Of a stretch of 64,000 nucleotides of DNA, positions 47,678 through 58,500 are shown piece after piece; the stretch's first letter is position 1; every line of letters starts with the position of its first letter. This DNA comes from Diaphorobacter aerolatus. Lineage in GTDB: Bacteria > Pseudomonadota > Gammaproteobacteria > Burkholderiales > Burkholderiaceae_C. Below the pieces are notes generated by a model. That model searched no databases, was not told the origin of the DNA, and saw only the letters and a program-made list of their open reading frames with translations. Location: contig NZ_CP060783.1 of the NCBI RefSeq assembly GCF_014489535.1, forward strand, positions 620,001 to 684,000, in the 5' to 3' direction. The translations under genes and the position numbers were made by a program.

Positions 47678-50163
47678 TCACTCCTGCTTTGTCGCATACC
47701 CCAGCAGCTTCATCGCACCCGACAAAGACAGTGCGGACCGGGCATATGCATCCCACACCGAATTGCCCACGCGCAGGCGTTCGTCGATGTTGCGCACGCT
47801 CCAGTGCGATCCGCTGGTGACACGGTCAAGCTCCTTCCACGCCAGCGGAACGGACACGCCCACACCGGCGCGGGCGCGGGCCGACCAGGCGCTTACGGTG
47901 GTGGCGCCGCGTCCGTTACGCAGGTAGTCGACGAAGATTTTCCCCTTGCGATTCTGGGGGCCGCTCTTGGCGACGAAGCGTTCGGGAATGGTGTCTGCGA
48001 GGTGCTGCACGATGTGTTTGGAAAAGCCCTTGACGGCGCCCCAGTCATGGCGTCGTTGAATCGGCACGACAACGTGCAGGCCCTTGCCGCCGCTGGTTTT
48101 TAGAAACGGCACGAGCCCCAGTTCTTCGAGCATTGTCTTCACGAGCAGCGCGCCCTCCTGCACGTTTTGCCATGCAACGCCTTCGCCGGGATCGAGGTCG
48201 AGGGTCATGCGATCAGGCCGCTCGATGCGGTCCTTTTTGGCGTTCCAGGTATGAAACTCCACGACGTTCATCTGCGCGGCCTCGACCAGCCCTTGCGGCT
48301 CGGCGACCTCGACCAGCGGCGCATGTCCCGGATCGAGCGCGGGATCGAGCTGGCGCATGCCCGGCATGTCCAGCGTGGCGAGGTGCTTTTGAAAGAACCG
48401 TTCGCCGTCCACGCCCTCCGGCGCGCGCATCAGTGCCACGGGGCGCGCGGCCAGATGTTCCATCATGAGCGGTCCGACAGTGGCGTAGTAGCGCACGATA
48501 TCGAGCTTGGTGACGCCGCTTTCAGGGTCCATCACCCGTTCGGGATGCGAGACCTGCACCTGGCCCACCATGGATGATGATGATGACGAAGACTTCGCTG
48601 ACATCGGCAACTCCCTTCGGATTTCGCTCGCGGGCTTGTCATCGCGCAGGCCGTGAAAGACGGGGTGACGCAGATGACCATCCTTCGTCCACGCCATGAA
48701 GGAAACCTCGGCAACCAGCGTTGGCTTCACCCAATGCACACCACGGTAAGGAATGCTGCCTGCTGCATCGTGAAACGGTGCGCCTTTCGCATGCTGCCTG
48801 ACAAGCAGGGCATGCAGCCGCGCAAGCGTTGCCTCGCTGAATCCGCTGCCCACATTGCCGACATAGTCCAGCGTGCCCTCTGGCCCGTGCACGCCGAGCA
48901 GCAACGAGCCAATGCCCTTGCGCGAGCCCTTGGGGTCGGTGTAGCCGCCGATCACGAATTCCTGCCGTTGCTGGCATTTGAGCTTGATCCAGTCGGCGCT
49001 GCGACGTGACGCATAGGAAGCGCTGCGGCGCTTGCCGATGATGCCTTCGAAGCCGAGGGAGCATGCCGACGCGAGCAGATCGGCAGGCGCCGCGTCGAAG
49101 GTCTCGCTCAGGCGCAGCGCCTGCGCGTGCACGTCGTCCATGAGCGCTGCGAGCCGAGCGCGGCGAACGCTCCATTCGTCGTCGCGCAGATCCTCGCCGT
49201 CACCGAACGGCAAGTCAAAGGCGAAATAGACCAGCTCCGCTTCCGCCGAACCATCGAACGCATTCTGAAGCCGCTGGAAATCGGGCGCGCCGTTGTCATC
49301 CAGCGCCACCACTTCGCCGTCGAGCCAGCATTCCTGCACCGGCAGGGTCTGCAAGGCTGCGGCAATCGCGGGCATGCGGTCGGTCCAGTTCTTGCCATTG
49401 CGCGTGAACAGATTCACCTTCTCACCCTGCTTGCGCGCGAGCATGCGGTAACCATCGAATTTGAGTTCCCAGGCCCACTGCTCCGGTTCACTTGGTGCGG
49501 ACTCCGCCAGCACCGCGAGTTGCGGCGAGAGCATTGTCGGCAGTGGGGCGATGACTTATCGGACCGTGAAGAGGTAGCGCGCTTTGCTGCGGGTCGCGAT
49601 GGCCTGCGTTGTGCCGGCTCGCTCGCAACGCTGTCGGGCATGGCCTCGACGACGTCGAAATCGGCGGTGGCGCGCTCCGTGCCGTCCGCCTCCTTGATCA
49701 ACAGCCACGGCGGTTGACGCTCCTTTTCCCGCCCGTGCATGCGCACCAGCGTCCAGCGGCCCTTGAGCTTGTGCCCGTGCAATTCAAAATGCAGCTTGCC
49801 CGCGTGATAAGCCGTTTCAGGATCGGAGAGCGGCACCCAGAAGCCGCTATCCCAGATGATGACCTTGCCCGCGCCGTACTGCCCGGCGGGAATCTGTCCC
49901 TCGAACTGGTTGTAGGCAATGGGATGATCTTCCACCTGTACGGCCATGCGCTTGGTGTGCGGGTCGAGACTCGGGCCCTTGGGCACGGCCCAGCTTTTCA
50001 TCACGCCGTCGAGTTCCAGCCGAAGGTCGTAGTGCAGTCGGCTTGCCCAGTGTTTCTGGATCACGTATTGCAGCCTGGTCGCATGCGTAAGTCCACCTTC
50101 CGAGGGCTCCGGCGTTTTCGTGAAATCGCGTTTGCCCTGGTAAGTGGACAGCGATCCTGGCAT
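47678..50163 (-). CDS. ligD: ATP-dependent DNA ligase LigD (single-base frameshift)
   Basis: About 828 residues when restored; joins broken ends in bacterial NHEJ. Three domains in the order PE-LIG-POL: phosphoesterase (HWASRLHYDLRLELDGVMKSWAVPKGPS), ligase with the adenylated Lys in WELKFDGYRMLARKQG and later FEGIIGKRRSASY, then the primase-like polymerase (LAARPVALMRAPEGVDGERFFQKHL and the catalytic LDLDPGEGV). GGGG at 49545-49548 must be five bases to join PE to LIG. Start at 50163, 27 bases after ku. Confidence 0.93.
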
Positions 50164-50190
50164 ACGCGACCTCGTTATCCGGGATCGCGC

Positions 50191-51204
50191 TCAGGCCGAG
50201 CGGCGCTTCCTGATGCTTGCAGGCGTGGACGCCGATGGTGATGCCGACTTGCGCGCCGCCGGTTTTTTCTGCGCCGCAGCCTTCTTGGCCGCCGACTTGG
50301 CAGCAGGCTTGGGCAATGCGGTGACGGATGCTGCCTTCGCGGGTTTGGATTCGGCTGGCGCGGAAGCAGCGCCCGCTTTGGAGCGCCCTTCGAGGCTGCG
50401 CTTGAGCAACGCGGTGAGATCGACGATGTCGGCCGTGGCTCGCGCGGGTTCGGCGGCAGGCTTGACGACTTCCTGCACCTGTCCGGACTTCACCTTGGTA
50501 TCGATGAGCTTGTGGATTTCTTCCGAGAACGAATTGCGAAAATCGTCCGCGTCCCACTTCTGCGTCTGTTCCTCGATGAGCTTTTCCGCCATAGAGAGTT
50601 CGCTCGCGGAGATTCCGGCCGCCTTGGCTCCCAGCGGCGGCAGATCGAGTTGCTCGAACGAGCGTATCTCACCGCCCCAGCGCAGCAAATTGAGCACCAG
50701 CGCGCGACCACAGGGCATGAGCACCGCCAGATGCTGCTTGGTCTGGATCACCACTTTGGCGATGCCGACCTTGCCGGTCTTGTGCAATGCCTCGCGCAGC
50801 AATGCGTAGACCTTCTCGCCGCGCTTGAGCGGTGCCGTGTAGTAAGGCCGCTCCAGATAGATCATCGGGATTTCGTCGGCATTCACAAAGGCTTCCAGCT
50901 CAATCGTCTGCGTGATCTTGGGGAACGCCGACGCGATCTCGTCGGGCGTGAGAATCACATACCGGCCATCCTCGTATTCCACACCTTTCACGATGTCCGA
51001 GGATGCGATCTCCTTGCCCGTGGCCTTGTTGATGCGGCGGTAACCGACCGGCTCCATCGAGCGCTTGTCGAGCCAGTCAAAGTCGATGCCGCTGTCCAGC
51101 GTGGCCGAATAAAGGCCGACGGGAACATGCACCAGTCCAAAGCTGATGGCACCCTTCCACATGGTGCGCGTGGAGGTGGGCGCGAGGCCCTTGCGATCCG
51201 ACAT
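50191..51204 (-). CDS. ku: Non-homologous end joining protein Ku
   Basis: 337 residues, intact. Ku core: MWKGAISFGLVHVPVGLYSAT, INKATGKEIASSDIVKGVEYEDGRYVILTPDEI, ERPYYTAPLKRGEKVYALLREAL and LPPLGAKAAGISASELSMAEKLIEEQ. The C terminus is a Lys/Ala-rich tail (PAAKSAAKKAAAQKKPAARK) that can bind DNA and is common in beta-proteobacterial Ku. As a homodimer it loads on double-strand breaks and recruits LigD, encoded next. Part of a minus-strand operon with a 134-residue protein upstream. Confidence 0.95.
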   Translation of the reverse strand: MSDRKGLAPTSTRTMWKGAISFGLVHVPVGLYSATLDSGIDFDWLDKRSMEPVGYRRINKATGKEIASSDIVKGVEYEDGRYVILTPDEIASAFPKITQTIELEAFVNADEIPMIYLERPYYTAPLKRGEKVYALLREALHKTGKVGIAKVVIQTKQHLAVLMPCGRALVLNLLRWGGEIRSFEQLDLPPLGAKAAGISASELSMAEKLIEEQTQKWDADDFRNSFSEEIHKLIDTKVKSGQVQEVVKPAAEPARATADIVDLTALLKRSLEGRSKAGAASAPAESKPAKAASVTALPKPAAKSAAKKAAAQKKPAARKSASPSASTPASIRKRRSA

Positions 51205-51223
51205 GATGGCGGCGTACTTCAGA

Positions 51224-51628
51224 TCAGAAGTCCTCGATCACCAGCGCGTGATAACGCCGTGCAATCGTGTAGCCCGAGGCCGCGATGACGCGCTTGATGC
51301 GCTCGGCGGCCTCGTCGTCCTTGGTGACGATCAGCAGGCCATATTGCCCTTCACGCGCCAGTTTGACGAACTCGCGTGCGGTGACGCCATCGGTACCGGC
51401 CGAGGGCAACGGCTCGTCTCCGTTTTCAACCGTCGGGGCGATCTGCGAGATGATGTCGGCTGGCGGCGCAAAATAGATGTCGTCACCCGTGAAACCATCG
51501 GCGAGCAGCTTGTCGGCGCTGTCTCGGGCCTGCGCTTCGTTGGCGTACATCACCATGGTGTGGCCCGATGGATAAAATGCTCCACCGATCAGGGCTCGCA
51601 GACTGGAATCGACGACCAGGGGTTTCAT
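51224..51628 (-). CDS. Conserved hypothetical protein upstream of ku
   Basis: 134 residues with a strong AAGGAG site and ATG at 51628. It contains YANEAQARDSADKLLADGFTGDDIYFAP in the N-terminal half and GLLIVTKDDEAAERIKRVIAASGYTIARRYHALVIEDF at the end, a pattern seen in small stress proteins with a ferredoxin-like fold (similar in style to heat-induced/general stress proteins). It ends 19 bases before ku and is probably co-transcribed. Cytoplasmic. Function unknown. Confidence 0.75.
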   Translation of the reverse strand: MKPLVVDSSLRALIGGAFYPSGHTMVMYANEAQARDSADKLLADGFTGDDIYFAPPADIISQIAPTVENGDEPLPSAGTDGVTAREFVKLAREGQYGLLIVTKDDEAAERIKRVIAASGYTIARRYHALVIEDF

Positions 51629-51766
51629 GATGATCTCCTTGTTTTATGGCTTGTCCCGTGAATAACGAAACCACTCTAATCGCGATGATGTCGTTGCACT
51701 GTAGGCGCACGCCCTCAACGGTCGGTGTTTTCGCATTCAGGGAAAACGCCTAACGCCTTCTGGAAA

Positions 51767-51781
51767 GTTGAAAAATTCAAC
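51767..51781. promoter_or_regulatory. Second copy of the GTTGAA..TTCAAC palindrome
   Basis: Exactly the same 15 bases as 34615-34629 (GTTGAAAAATTCAAC), 66 bases upstream of a small gene. Candidate operator of the same regulator. Confidence 0.5.
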
Positions 51782-51847
51782 GGGAATCGCTGGAAAACTT
51801 TGCAGGGGTTGATTCAAAATGTCGCAATTCATCTGGAGAAAAGAATC

Positions 51848-52060
51848 GTGCCATTAGAGTTTCTGAAACAGCTTCGGCCCATTGCGTTGCCGATCACCGT
51901 CAGGGATCCTCATGACATCGACAAACTGCGCGTGCTGCGCGCCGCAGGAATGGTCATCGCGGACATCAACGAGTCGGCATCGGGCACCGAGGCCGTCGTT
52001 CATGAGTTGACCAACTACGGGAAAATCGAGCTATCCATAGAGGAAGACCCCGCGAACTGA
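51848..52060 (+). CDS. Small hypothetical protein
   Basis: 70 residues from GTG 51848, with GGAGAAAAG eight bases upstream; an upstream in-frame ATG at 51725 has no ribosome site. Sequence starts PLEFLKQLRPIALPITVRDPHD and contains LRVLRAAGMVIADINE, which looks like a compact DNA-binding or regulatory fold of a kind common in Comamonadaceae, but no function is known. It lies between the NHEJ operon and paoABC-like genes, with a palindromic site upstream. Confidence 0.6.
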   Translation: MPLEFLKQLRPIALPITVRDPHDIDKLRVLRAAGMVIADINESASGTEAVVHELTNYGKIELSIEEDPAN

Positions 52061-52209
52061 GCACTCGCTGCTGCCTCGCTCTTACCTTCCTTTACCTTCC
52101 TCCTTCCTGTTACTGCGCGGAATCTCCTACCGGCGACTTCGCGCAGTGACTACCCGCAGCGTCTGTGATTCCACTTAGGCTTGAAGACAAGATCAAGCGA
52201 AGGAATCAC

Positions 52210-52754
52210 ATGCCAGAAGCGTCAACGGACAGCGAACGCGATCATCGACTGCCGGTTCGTCTCACGGTCAACGGGCAGCAACAACAGCTCACACTCGATA
52301 CCCGCACCACCTTGCTGGATGCGTTGCGCGAGCATCTGCATTTCACCGGCACCAAGAAGGGATGCGATCATGGACAGTGCGGTGCCTGCACCGTGCTTGT
52401 CAATGGTCGGCGCGCCAATGCCTGTCTGACGCTGGCCGTCATGCACGAGGGCGACGAGATCACCACCGTCGAGGGTCTGGGCACGCCGCAGCAGATGCAC
52501 GCGCTGCAATCGGCGTTCGTCCAGCACGATGCGTATCAGTGCGGCTACTGCACACCGGGCAGATCTGCTCCGCCGTTGGAGCGCTTGATGAACTGCGGCG
52601 CGGCGTGCCAAGCCACGTCAGCGCCGATCTGCGCAGCCAGCCACTGCTCTCGCCCGAGGAACTGCGCGAACGCATGAGCGGCAACATCTGCCGCTGCGCC
52701 GCGTATCCCAACATCATCGCGGCCATCCTGGAAGTTGCGGAGGCGCGCACATGA
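52210..52754 (+). CDS. paoA: Aldehyde oxidoreductase [2Fe-2S] subunit, PaoA/YagT-like (single-base frameshift)
   Basis: 181 residues when restored. First cluster: [23 protein letters not shown]; second: QCGYCTPG and [16 protein letters not shown] at 52557-52559 must be GGGG, giving [16 protein letters not shown]. It carries electrons between the molybdenum and FAD subunits. Unlike E. coli PaoA, there is no Tat signal peptide: the start at 52210 ([14 protein letters not shown]) leads straight into the ferredoxin fold. It overlaps the next gene by four bases. Confidence 0.9.
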
Positions 52755-53709
52755 AACCGTTCACCTACGAGCGCGCCACCAGCATCGAGCATGCCATCGA
52801 GGCGGCGCGCAGCAAGCCTGGAGCGCGCTTCATCGCGGGCGGCACGAACCTGCTCGACCTGATGAAGTTGCAGATCGAGACGCCAACGCATCTGGTCGAC
52901 GTCAACACGCTGCCGCTTGCACGCATCGAAGCCACCGACGAAGGAGGCCTGCGCATCGGGGCCATGGTTCGGAACGCGGATCTCGCCACCGACGAACGTG
53001 TCCGGCGTGACTACGCCGTGCTGTCGCGCGCGCTGCTTGCGGGCGCGTCCGGTCAGTTGCGCAACCGCGCCACCACGGCGGGCAATCTGCTTCAGCGCAC
53101 GCGCTGCCCCTACTTCTACGACACTGCGCAGGCTTGCAACAAACGCCGCCCCGGAAGCGGCTGCAGCGCTATCGACGGTGTGGCGCGAAATCTCGCGGTG
53201 TTTGGCACCAGCGACGCCTGCATTGCCACGCACCCAAGCGACATGGCGGTCGCGATGCGCGTGCTCGATGCGAGGATCGAGACCGTGCGTGCGGACGGAA
53301 GCCGGCGCGTGATTCCAATTGCCGAATTTCACGAAACGCCCGGCGACACGCCGCACCAGGAAACCGCGCTCGAATCGGGCGAGCTGATCACCGCAGTCAC
53401 CCTGCCACCACCCGTCGCGGGCGAGCATGTGTATCGCAAGGTGCGTGATCGCGCGTCGTACGCCTTCGCACTGGTTTCGCTCGCGGCCATTGTTCCGGCC
53501 GACGGTTCATCCGCACGACTGGCACTTGGCGGTGTCGCGCCGAAGCCGTGGCGCGTGGAAGCCGCCGAGGCGCTGACCGCCGAGGGCCGCAGGCCGTGAG
53601 CCAGCGCCTGCTCGCCAATGCGCGCACGGCACCCGATAACGCATTCAAATTGGACCTGGCCGAGCGCCTTGTGACCGCGACGCTGCGCACGCAAAGGAGC
53701 GGCTCATGA
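52751..53709 (+). CDS. paoB: Aldehyde oxidoreductase FAD-binding subunit, PaoB/YagS-like (single-base frameshift)
   Basis: 319 residues when restored. FAD site: [21 protein letters not shown] and [21 protein letters not shown]. The cysteine loop [21 protein letters not shown] is the extra [4Fe-4S] insertion that marks PaoB. GG at 53592-53593 must be GGG; the end then reads [20 protein letters not shown] and stops at 53709, overlapping the next start (ATGA). As written it stops early at 53599. Confidence 0.88.
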
Positions 53710-55921
53710 AGTTCGACACGCCCGCGGAAATCAATCCCGTCGATCAACTCAAAGTTGTCGGCCACCCTACCCCACGCATCGACGGCCCGCACAAAGTCAC
53801 GGGCCAGGCGCGTTTCGCCTACGAGCATCGCGACGAAGTGCCCGATCCCGCATACGGCTGGGTGGTCGGCGCAACCATCGCCAAGGGCCGCATCGAGTCC
53901 ATTGAGCTGGATGCCGCAACCGCCGCCCCGGCGTGCTGACCATCGTGACCGCAAAAAACGCCGGCCCGCTGAAAAAGGCCAGGCGCAACACCGCCCACCT
54001 GCTGGCGGACCGGAGATTGAGCACTATCACCAGGCCGTGGCCTTGGTGGTCGCAGAAACGCTGGAACAGGCGCGCGCCGCCGCCGAGTTGCTGGACATCC
54101 GGTACAGCACCGCAGACGGAAAATACGATCTCGCGCAGGAGCGGCAGACCGATTCGGAGCAGAACCCGCCAAGCCCCAAGGACGGCGATGACCCGCACAC
54201 CCATCGATTCGGCGACTTCGAAGGCGCGTTCAGGCAGGCGCAGGTTCAACTCGACGCGACCTACACCACGCCCGATCAGTCGCACATGATGATCGAGCCG
54301 CATGCCACGCTCGCGCGCTGGGATGGTGATCGCCTGACGCTCTGGACCTCGAACCAGATGATCGACTGGGCCGCACCGACATCGCCACCACGCTCGGCAT
54401 GCCCAAGGATCATGTGCGCATGATTTCCCACTTCGTGGGCGGCGGCTTCGGCGGCAAGCTCTGGTTGCGGGCCGACGCGCTGCTCGCGGCTCTGGGCGCG
54501 CGCGCCACGGGCCGCGCCGTGAAGGTTGCGCTGCACCGGCCGCTGATCGCCAACAACACCGTGCACCGCCCCGCGACGATCCAGCGCATCCGGTTGGGCA
54601 CCGATGCCGAAGGCCGGATCTCCGCCATTGCGCACGAGGCGACCTGCGGCAATCTTCCCGGTGGCGAAGTCGAAACCTCGGTCGATCAGACGCGTCTGCT
54701 GTATGCCGGTGCGAATCGGCTGACATCGACGCGACTGGTTCGGCTCGATCTTCCCGAAGGCAACGCCATGCGCGCGCCCGGCGAGGCCAGCGGCATGATG
54801 GCGCTCGAAAGTGCGATGGACGAGATGGCCGAAAAGCTCGGGATCGATCCCATCGAATTGCGCGTCAGAAACGATACCTGGACGCACCCCGAGGAACCCG
54901 ACAAGGCGTTCTCGCAGCGGCAACTCATCGATTGCCTGCGCCGGGGTGCCGAGCAGTTCGGCTGGAATCGGCGCAGCGCCACGCCCGCGCAAAAACGCGA
55001 AGGCGAGTGGCTCATCGGCATGGGCGTGGCTGCAGCGTTTCGCAACAACCTGACGATGAATTCCGCCGCCCGAGTGACGCTCGACGACACCGGCACGATC
55101 ATCGTCGAGACCGACATGACCGACATTGGCACGGGCTCGTACACCATCATCGCGCAGACCGCCGCCGAGGTGATGGGTGTGGCGCTGGATCGGGTGGCCG
55201 TGCGGCTCGGCGATTCGGACTTTCCGGTCTCGGCGGGCTCGGGCGGCCAGTGGGCGGCAACTCGGCGACCGCCGGTGTGTATGCGGCCTGCATGAAGCTA
55301 CGGGACATGGTGCTCGAGAAGCTGGGTATTTCTCTGAACGTCGACGCGCGCTTTTCGGACGGCATGGTGCACGTCCGCGACGAGCAGTTCCCCCTCGAGA
55401 GCGCGGCAGCAGACAAACCACTGGTTGCCGAAGACCTCATCGAGTTCGGTGCGCTCGGCAAGAAGTTTCAGCAATCCACCTTTGGCGCGCACTTTGTGGA
55501 AGTGGCTGTCAACGTAGTCACCGGCGAGCCCCGCGTTCGCCGCATGCTCGCCATCTGTGCATCGGGCCGCATACTCAATCCGATGTCGGCGCGCAGCCAG
55601 GTGATTGGCGCGATGACCATGGGCGTGGGCTCGGCGCTCACCGAGGCGCTGAGCGTGGATGCTGCGCGCGGATATTTCGTCAACCACGATCTGGCGGGCT
55701 ACGAAGTGCCGGTGCATGCGGACATTCCCGATCAGGAGGTGATCTTTCTCGACGATCCGGACCCCCTGTCCTCGCCGATGAAGGCCAAAGGCATCGCGGA
55801 GCTGGGCATCTGCGGCGTGGCCGCAGCCGTGGCCAACGCGGTCTACAACGCGACCGGCATCCGCGTTCGCGACTTTCCCATCACCGTGGACAAGCTCCTG
55901 CCCCACCTGCCCGAGTTGTGA
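53706..55921 (+). CDS. paoC: Aldehyde oxidoreductase molybdenum-binding subunit, PaoC/YagR-like (four single-base frameshifts)
   Basis: 739 residues when restored, close to YagR. Features: GHPTPRIDGPHKVTGQARFAYE, IEHYHQAVALVVAETLEQA, HFVGGGFGGKLWLRAD (cofactor loop), RAPGEASGMMALESAMDEMAEKLG and the C-terminal KAKGIAELGICGVAAA with the catalytic Glu. Bases are lacking at CCCC 53926-53929, GG 54007-54008, GGG 54368-54370 and GGG 55252-55254. It oxidises aldehydes to acids using a molybdopterin-cytosine dinucleotide cofactor. No PaoD-like maturation gene follows directly, so that must be elsewhere. Confidence 0.88.
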
Positions 55922-55930
55922 AACGCCGCG

Positions 55931-56542
55931 CTACACCAAGCCTTCCTCGCGCGCAATGCTGAGCGGCGAGGAGCGCCAGACCTCGATCAGCAGATCGGGG
56001 TCTTCACTGCGCGAATAGCGCTGCCATGGCAGCGTCCCGGCGATGCACGCGTGCACCGTTTGCGTGGAGATCGTTGCCTGCTCGAAGGGGTGCCGCCAGT
56101 GCGCGGCCAGAAGCATGGCGTCATCGGCCGCCGATGCGGCAACGTGTCCCACGATCCCGCGCAGTTCGGCTTCGCTCCAGTAGTAGCCAATGTCGCACAG
56201 CAGCACGGCATCGAATCGGCCCTCGGGCCAGTGCTGCGTGAGATCGGCGCATTGCCAGTCGATGTGGGGCACATCGGGCAGGCGGGCTCTGGCCTTGTCA
56301 ATCGCGACCGGGGATATGTCGACGGCGGTCACGCGCTCTGCGCGCGCCGCGAGATGAGCGGTCATACGGCCCGTGGAGCAGCCAAGTTCCAGCACATGCG
56401 AGAAACGCGGCTTCACCAGGCTCGCGAGCGTCAACATGCGGCGGCGTTCCTCGTACCAGCTGCGCTCGTAGCCCCAGGGATCGGCATCGCGGTGCGGCAC
56501 GTCGAAGTCGGGGCGCGCTGTCACACGCATGCCCGTGCTCAC
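55931..56542 (-). CDS. Class I SAM-dependent methyltransferase (NodS-like)
   Basis: 203 residues from a GTG start that overlaps the upstream stop (GTGA). SAM motifs: FSHVLELGCSTGRMTAHLA, VTAVDISPVAIDKARARL and FDAVLLCDIGYYWSEAEL. The YYWSEAEL segment and WGYERSWYEERRR start resemble NodS-like N-methyltransferases. It is the last gene of an operon with a PIG-L deacetylase and an acyl-CoA dehydrogenase-like protein; together with a glycosyltransferase gene these probably build or modify a sugar-lipid. Intact. Confidence 0.86.
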   Translation of the reverse strand: MSTGMRVTARPDFDVPHRDADPWGYERSWYEERRRMLTLASLVKPRFSHVLELGCSTGRMTAHLAARAERVTAVDISPVAIDKARARLPDVPHIDWQCADLTQHWPEGRFDAVLLCDIGYYWSEAELRGIVGHVAASAADDAMLLAAHWRHPFEQATISTQTVHACIAGTLPWQRYSRSEDPDLLIEVWRSSPLSIAREEGLV

Positions 56543-57207
56543 GCGAGGTACTCCTCTGCGCTGCCGACCAGTGTCTCGAACACGCGCTCGCTGATCACCG
56601 GCGGCGCGCCCTCGAACGGAAAAATCTGCGTGACGAAACAACGTGCGGCGGCCTGTTTGCGCGCCACGGTAACCGCATCGAGCGCGAGCGATACAGGCTG
56701 CTCGCGGGAAAGTGTCGCGCGCCGATGAACGCGTGCCCACACGCGGTAGAACATCAGCTTGCAACCGTGCTTGCCAGGAACCACCTTGGCGGCGCGACCT
56801 GCGGCCTCGTGATCGGGATGGTCGTCGCGCGGATCGCACGAGACGAGCAGGCTGCGGCCAGTGACACGCGAGCCAAGCTCCTGCGCGAGCACGCCCCTGC
56901 ATGCCGGGAGCCCACCGTCGGGCAAGCCGAGAAACACGTGCCGCGCCTGTATGCCAAGCGCAAACCCCGCGACAACGGACTCCGCCGGACGCAGTTGCGC
57001 CAGTTGCGCGCGCGTGGCATCGGGCAATTGCGGATAGCAGGCCTCGCCATTCGACGCGATCACGATCTCGGTCGGAAGACCCGCTTCGTGCGCCATCAGC
57101 AGCAGACCCGAGCAACCGAAAATTTCGTCGTCCGGGTGCGGGGCAAGCACCACCATGCGGTCGAACTGCTCGGGATGCAGCCAGTCCCGCAGGGACTCGA
57201 GAGACAT
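56539..57207 (-). CDS. PIG-L family deacetylase
   Basis: 222 residues starting at ATG 57207, which overlaps the upstream stop in TGATG (an alternative ATG at 57219 adds four residues). The zinc motif is VVLAPHPDDEIFGCSG near the N terminus and the later HPDHEAAGRAA His. Members remove the acetyl group from N-acetylglucosamine-type sugars. Tight overlap at both ends shows strict co-translation with the dehydrogenase and methyltransferase. Cytoplasmic, intact. Confidence 0.9.
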   Translation of the reverse strand: MSLESLRDWLHPEQFDRMVVLAPHPDDEIFGCSGLLLMAHEAGLPTEIVIASNGEACYPQLPDATRAQLAQLRPAESVVAGFALGIQARHVFLGLPDGGLPACRGVLAQELGSRVTGRSLLVSCDPRDDHPDHEAAGRAAKVVPGKHGCKLMFYRVWARVHRRATLSREQPVSLALDAVTVARKQAAARCFVTQIFPFEGAPPVISERVFETLVGSAEEYLA

Positions 57208-58213
57208 CACAGCATCCATGGCGGGCCTTCCTTGGCGACCAGGGCGCCGAGCGCCGCGTCGTCGCGCTCCGCATGCTGCTGCGTGATCCAGACCGACAGG
57301 TCCGCGCAGCGCTGCGCATGCACGGCATCGGTACACAGCGGACCGGGGCCGAGCGCACGCGCCAGACGCTCGATCACGTCGCTGGCCACGCGCCGCGTGC
57401 CGCTGCGCAGCGCCATGACTTCGACCAGATGCGGATCGTGCGGACTCGCGTCGATGCTCCGTGCGAGCGACTCCAGCATCGCGCGAATCGAACGCAAACC
57501 GGCATCGATGGCGCCCAGATGCGCGCAGGCATGGGGATTGTCGGGGTTGAGCACCGTTCGCAATCGCTCTGCGACGGCGCACGCCCCACCCCACCAGCAG
57601 GCCGCAATGCCCGCGCCGCCATGCCAGAAACCGGGCCGCTCGAGATAGGCCCCGCGCCGCCGAGCAGCGCGACCACCGGCACATCGTCGAAGCTCAGGCG
57701 CGGCGTGGCGACCGAGCGCATGCCAAGGCCCCTCCAGGTGCTCGCATCCTGCGACAGCCCCACCGAGCGCATGTCGACATGCGCGAGCCAGACCTCTTGC
57801 TGCGCCCCGCGACAGGTGACGAGCGCATGGCGCACCACGTCGGCACCGGAGCACCAGTGCTTGTCGCCGTTCAGGCGTGCCGACGCTTGGGTTTTGGTGC
57901 TGAGCGTCAACGGTGCGACCGGGTGATCGGCGGCCCAGACTGCCCAAGCGCCCTCTGCGTGCCCGGGAACGTAGTCGAGTTCACTCAGAACGCTTTGCGC
58001 GTCCCAATGCGCCTCCGCGAGCTTGGCGGCACCGAGATCAACCGCGCCGAGCTGCGCAAGTGCGCGCCAGCGATCCAGCGTGCGACCCCGCCCCGGATCG
58101 GGCAGTCGTGGCGTCTGCGCGATGGCGCCGCAGAAAAGTGACTGCGATTTGCGTCTCGCCGCCACGTCGGTTGCCGCGAGCGCGGAATCGCCGTCGATGG
58201 ATGGCGCATGCAT
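57207..58213 (-). CDS. Acyl-CoA dehydrogenase-like protein (single-base frameshift)
   Basis: 335 residues when restored. Start at ATG 58213 (MHAPSIDGDSAL). The middle part LNGDKHWCSGADVVRHALVTCR and STWRGLGMRSVATPRLSFDDVPV is the beta-barrel of acyl-CoA dehydrogenases; the C-terminal helical part is AYLERPGFWHGGAGIAACWWGGACAVAERL and on. CCCC at 57650-57653 must be five bases. The N-terminal helical domain is shorter than in true acyl-CoA dehydrogenases, so it may be a non-classical member. Shares an operon with PIG-L and methyltransferase genes. Confidence 0.84.
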
Positions 58214-58220
58214 GATGTTT

Positions 58221-58469
58221 TCAGCCTTGCTGTTGTTCTTCGGTATTTTTGAGTCCACGCACATTCAATATGGCGAGCCCGACCTGCAGGGCCACCAGCG
58301 CGTAGGCGCGCGTGTGCACGCCCCACGCAATCCAGAGCACATTGCTCGCAAGAAAAATCCAGAAGCCGATATTCCTTGCGTGTTCGCGCTTTGCAGCCAC
58401 CAGCCATGCGGCCCACAGCGACGCGGCAAACGCCGGCCACTGCAGCAGATCAAGCCATTGCATGTCCAT
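58221..58469 (-). CDS. Small membrane protein
   Basis: 82 residues, three hydrophobic segments (LLQWPAFAASLWAAWLVAA, NIGFWIFLASNVLWIAWGV, YALVALQVGLAILNVRGL), ending in a polar EEQQQG tail. It resembles small SemiSWEET/YgjV-like membrane proteins in layout but is not clearly assignable. It ends seven bases before the acyl-CoA dehydrogenase-like gene, so it is the first gene of that operon. Confidence 0.7.
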   Translation of the reverse strand: MDMQWLDLLQWPAFAASLWAAWLVAAKREHARNIGFWIFLASNVLWIAWGVHTRAYALVALQVGLAILNVRGLKNTEEQQQG

Positions 58470-58500
58470 GTCGCCCTCCAGGCGTTGCTGCCGCGCTCAC

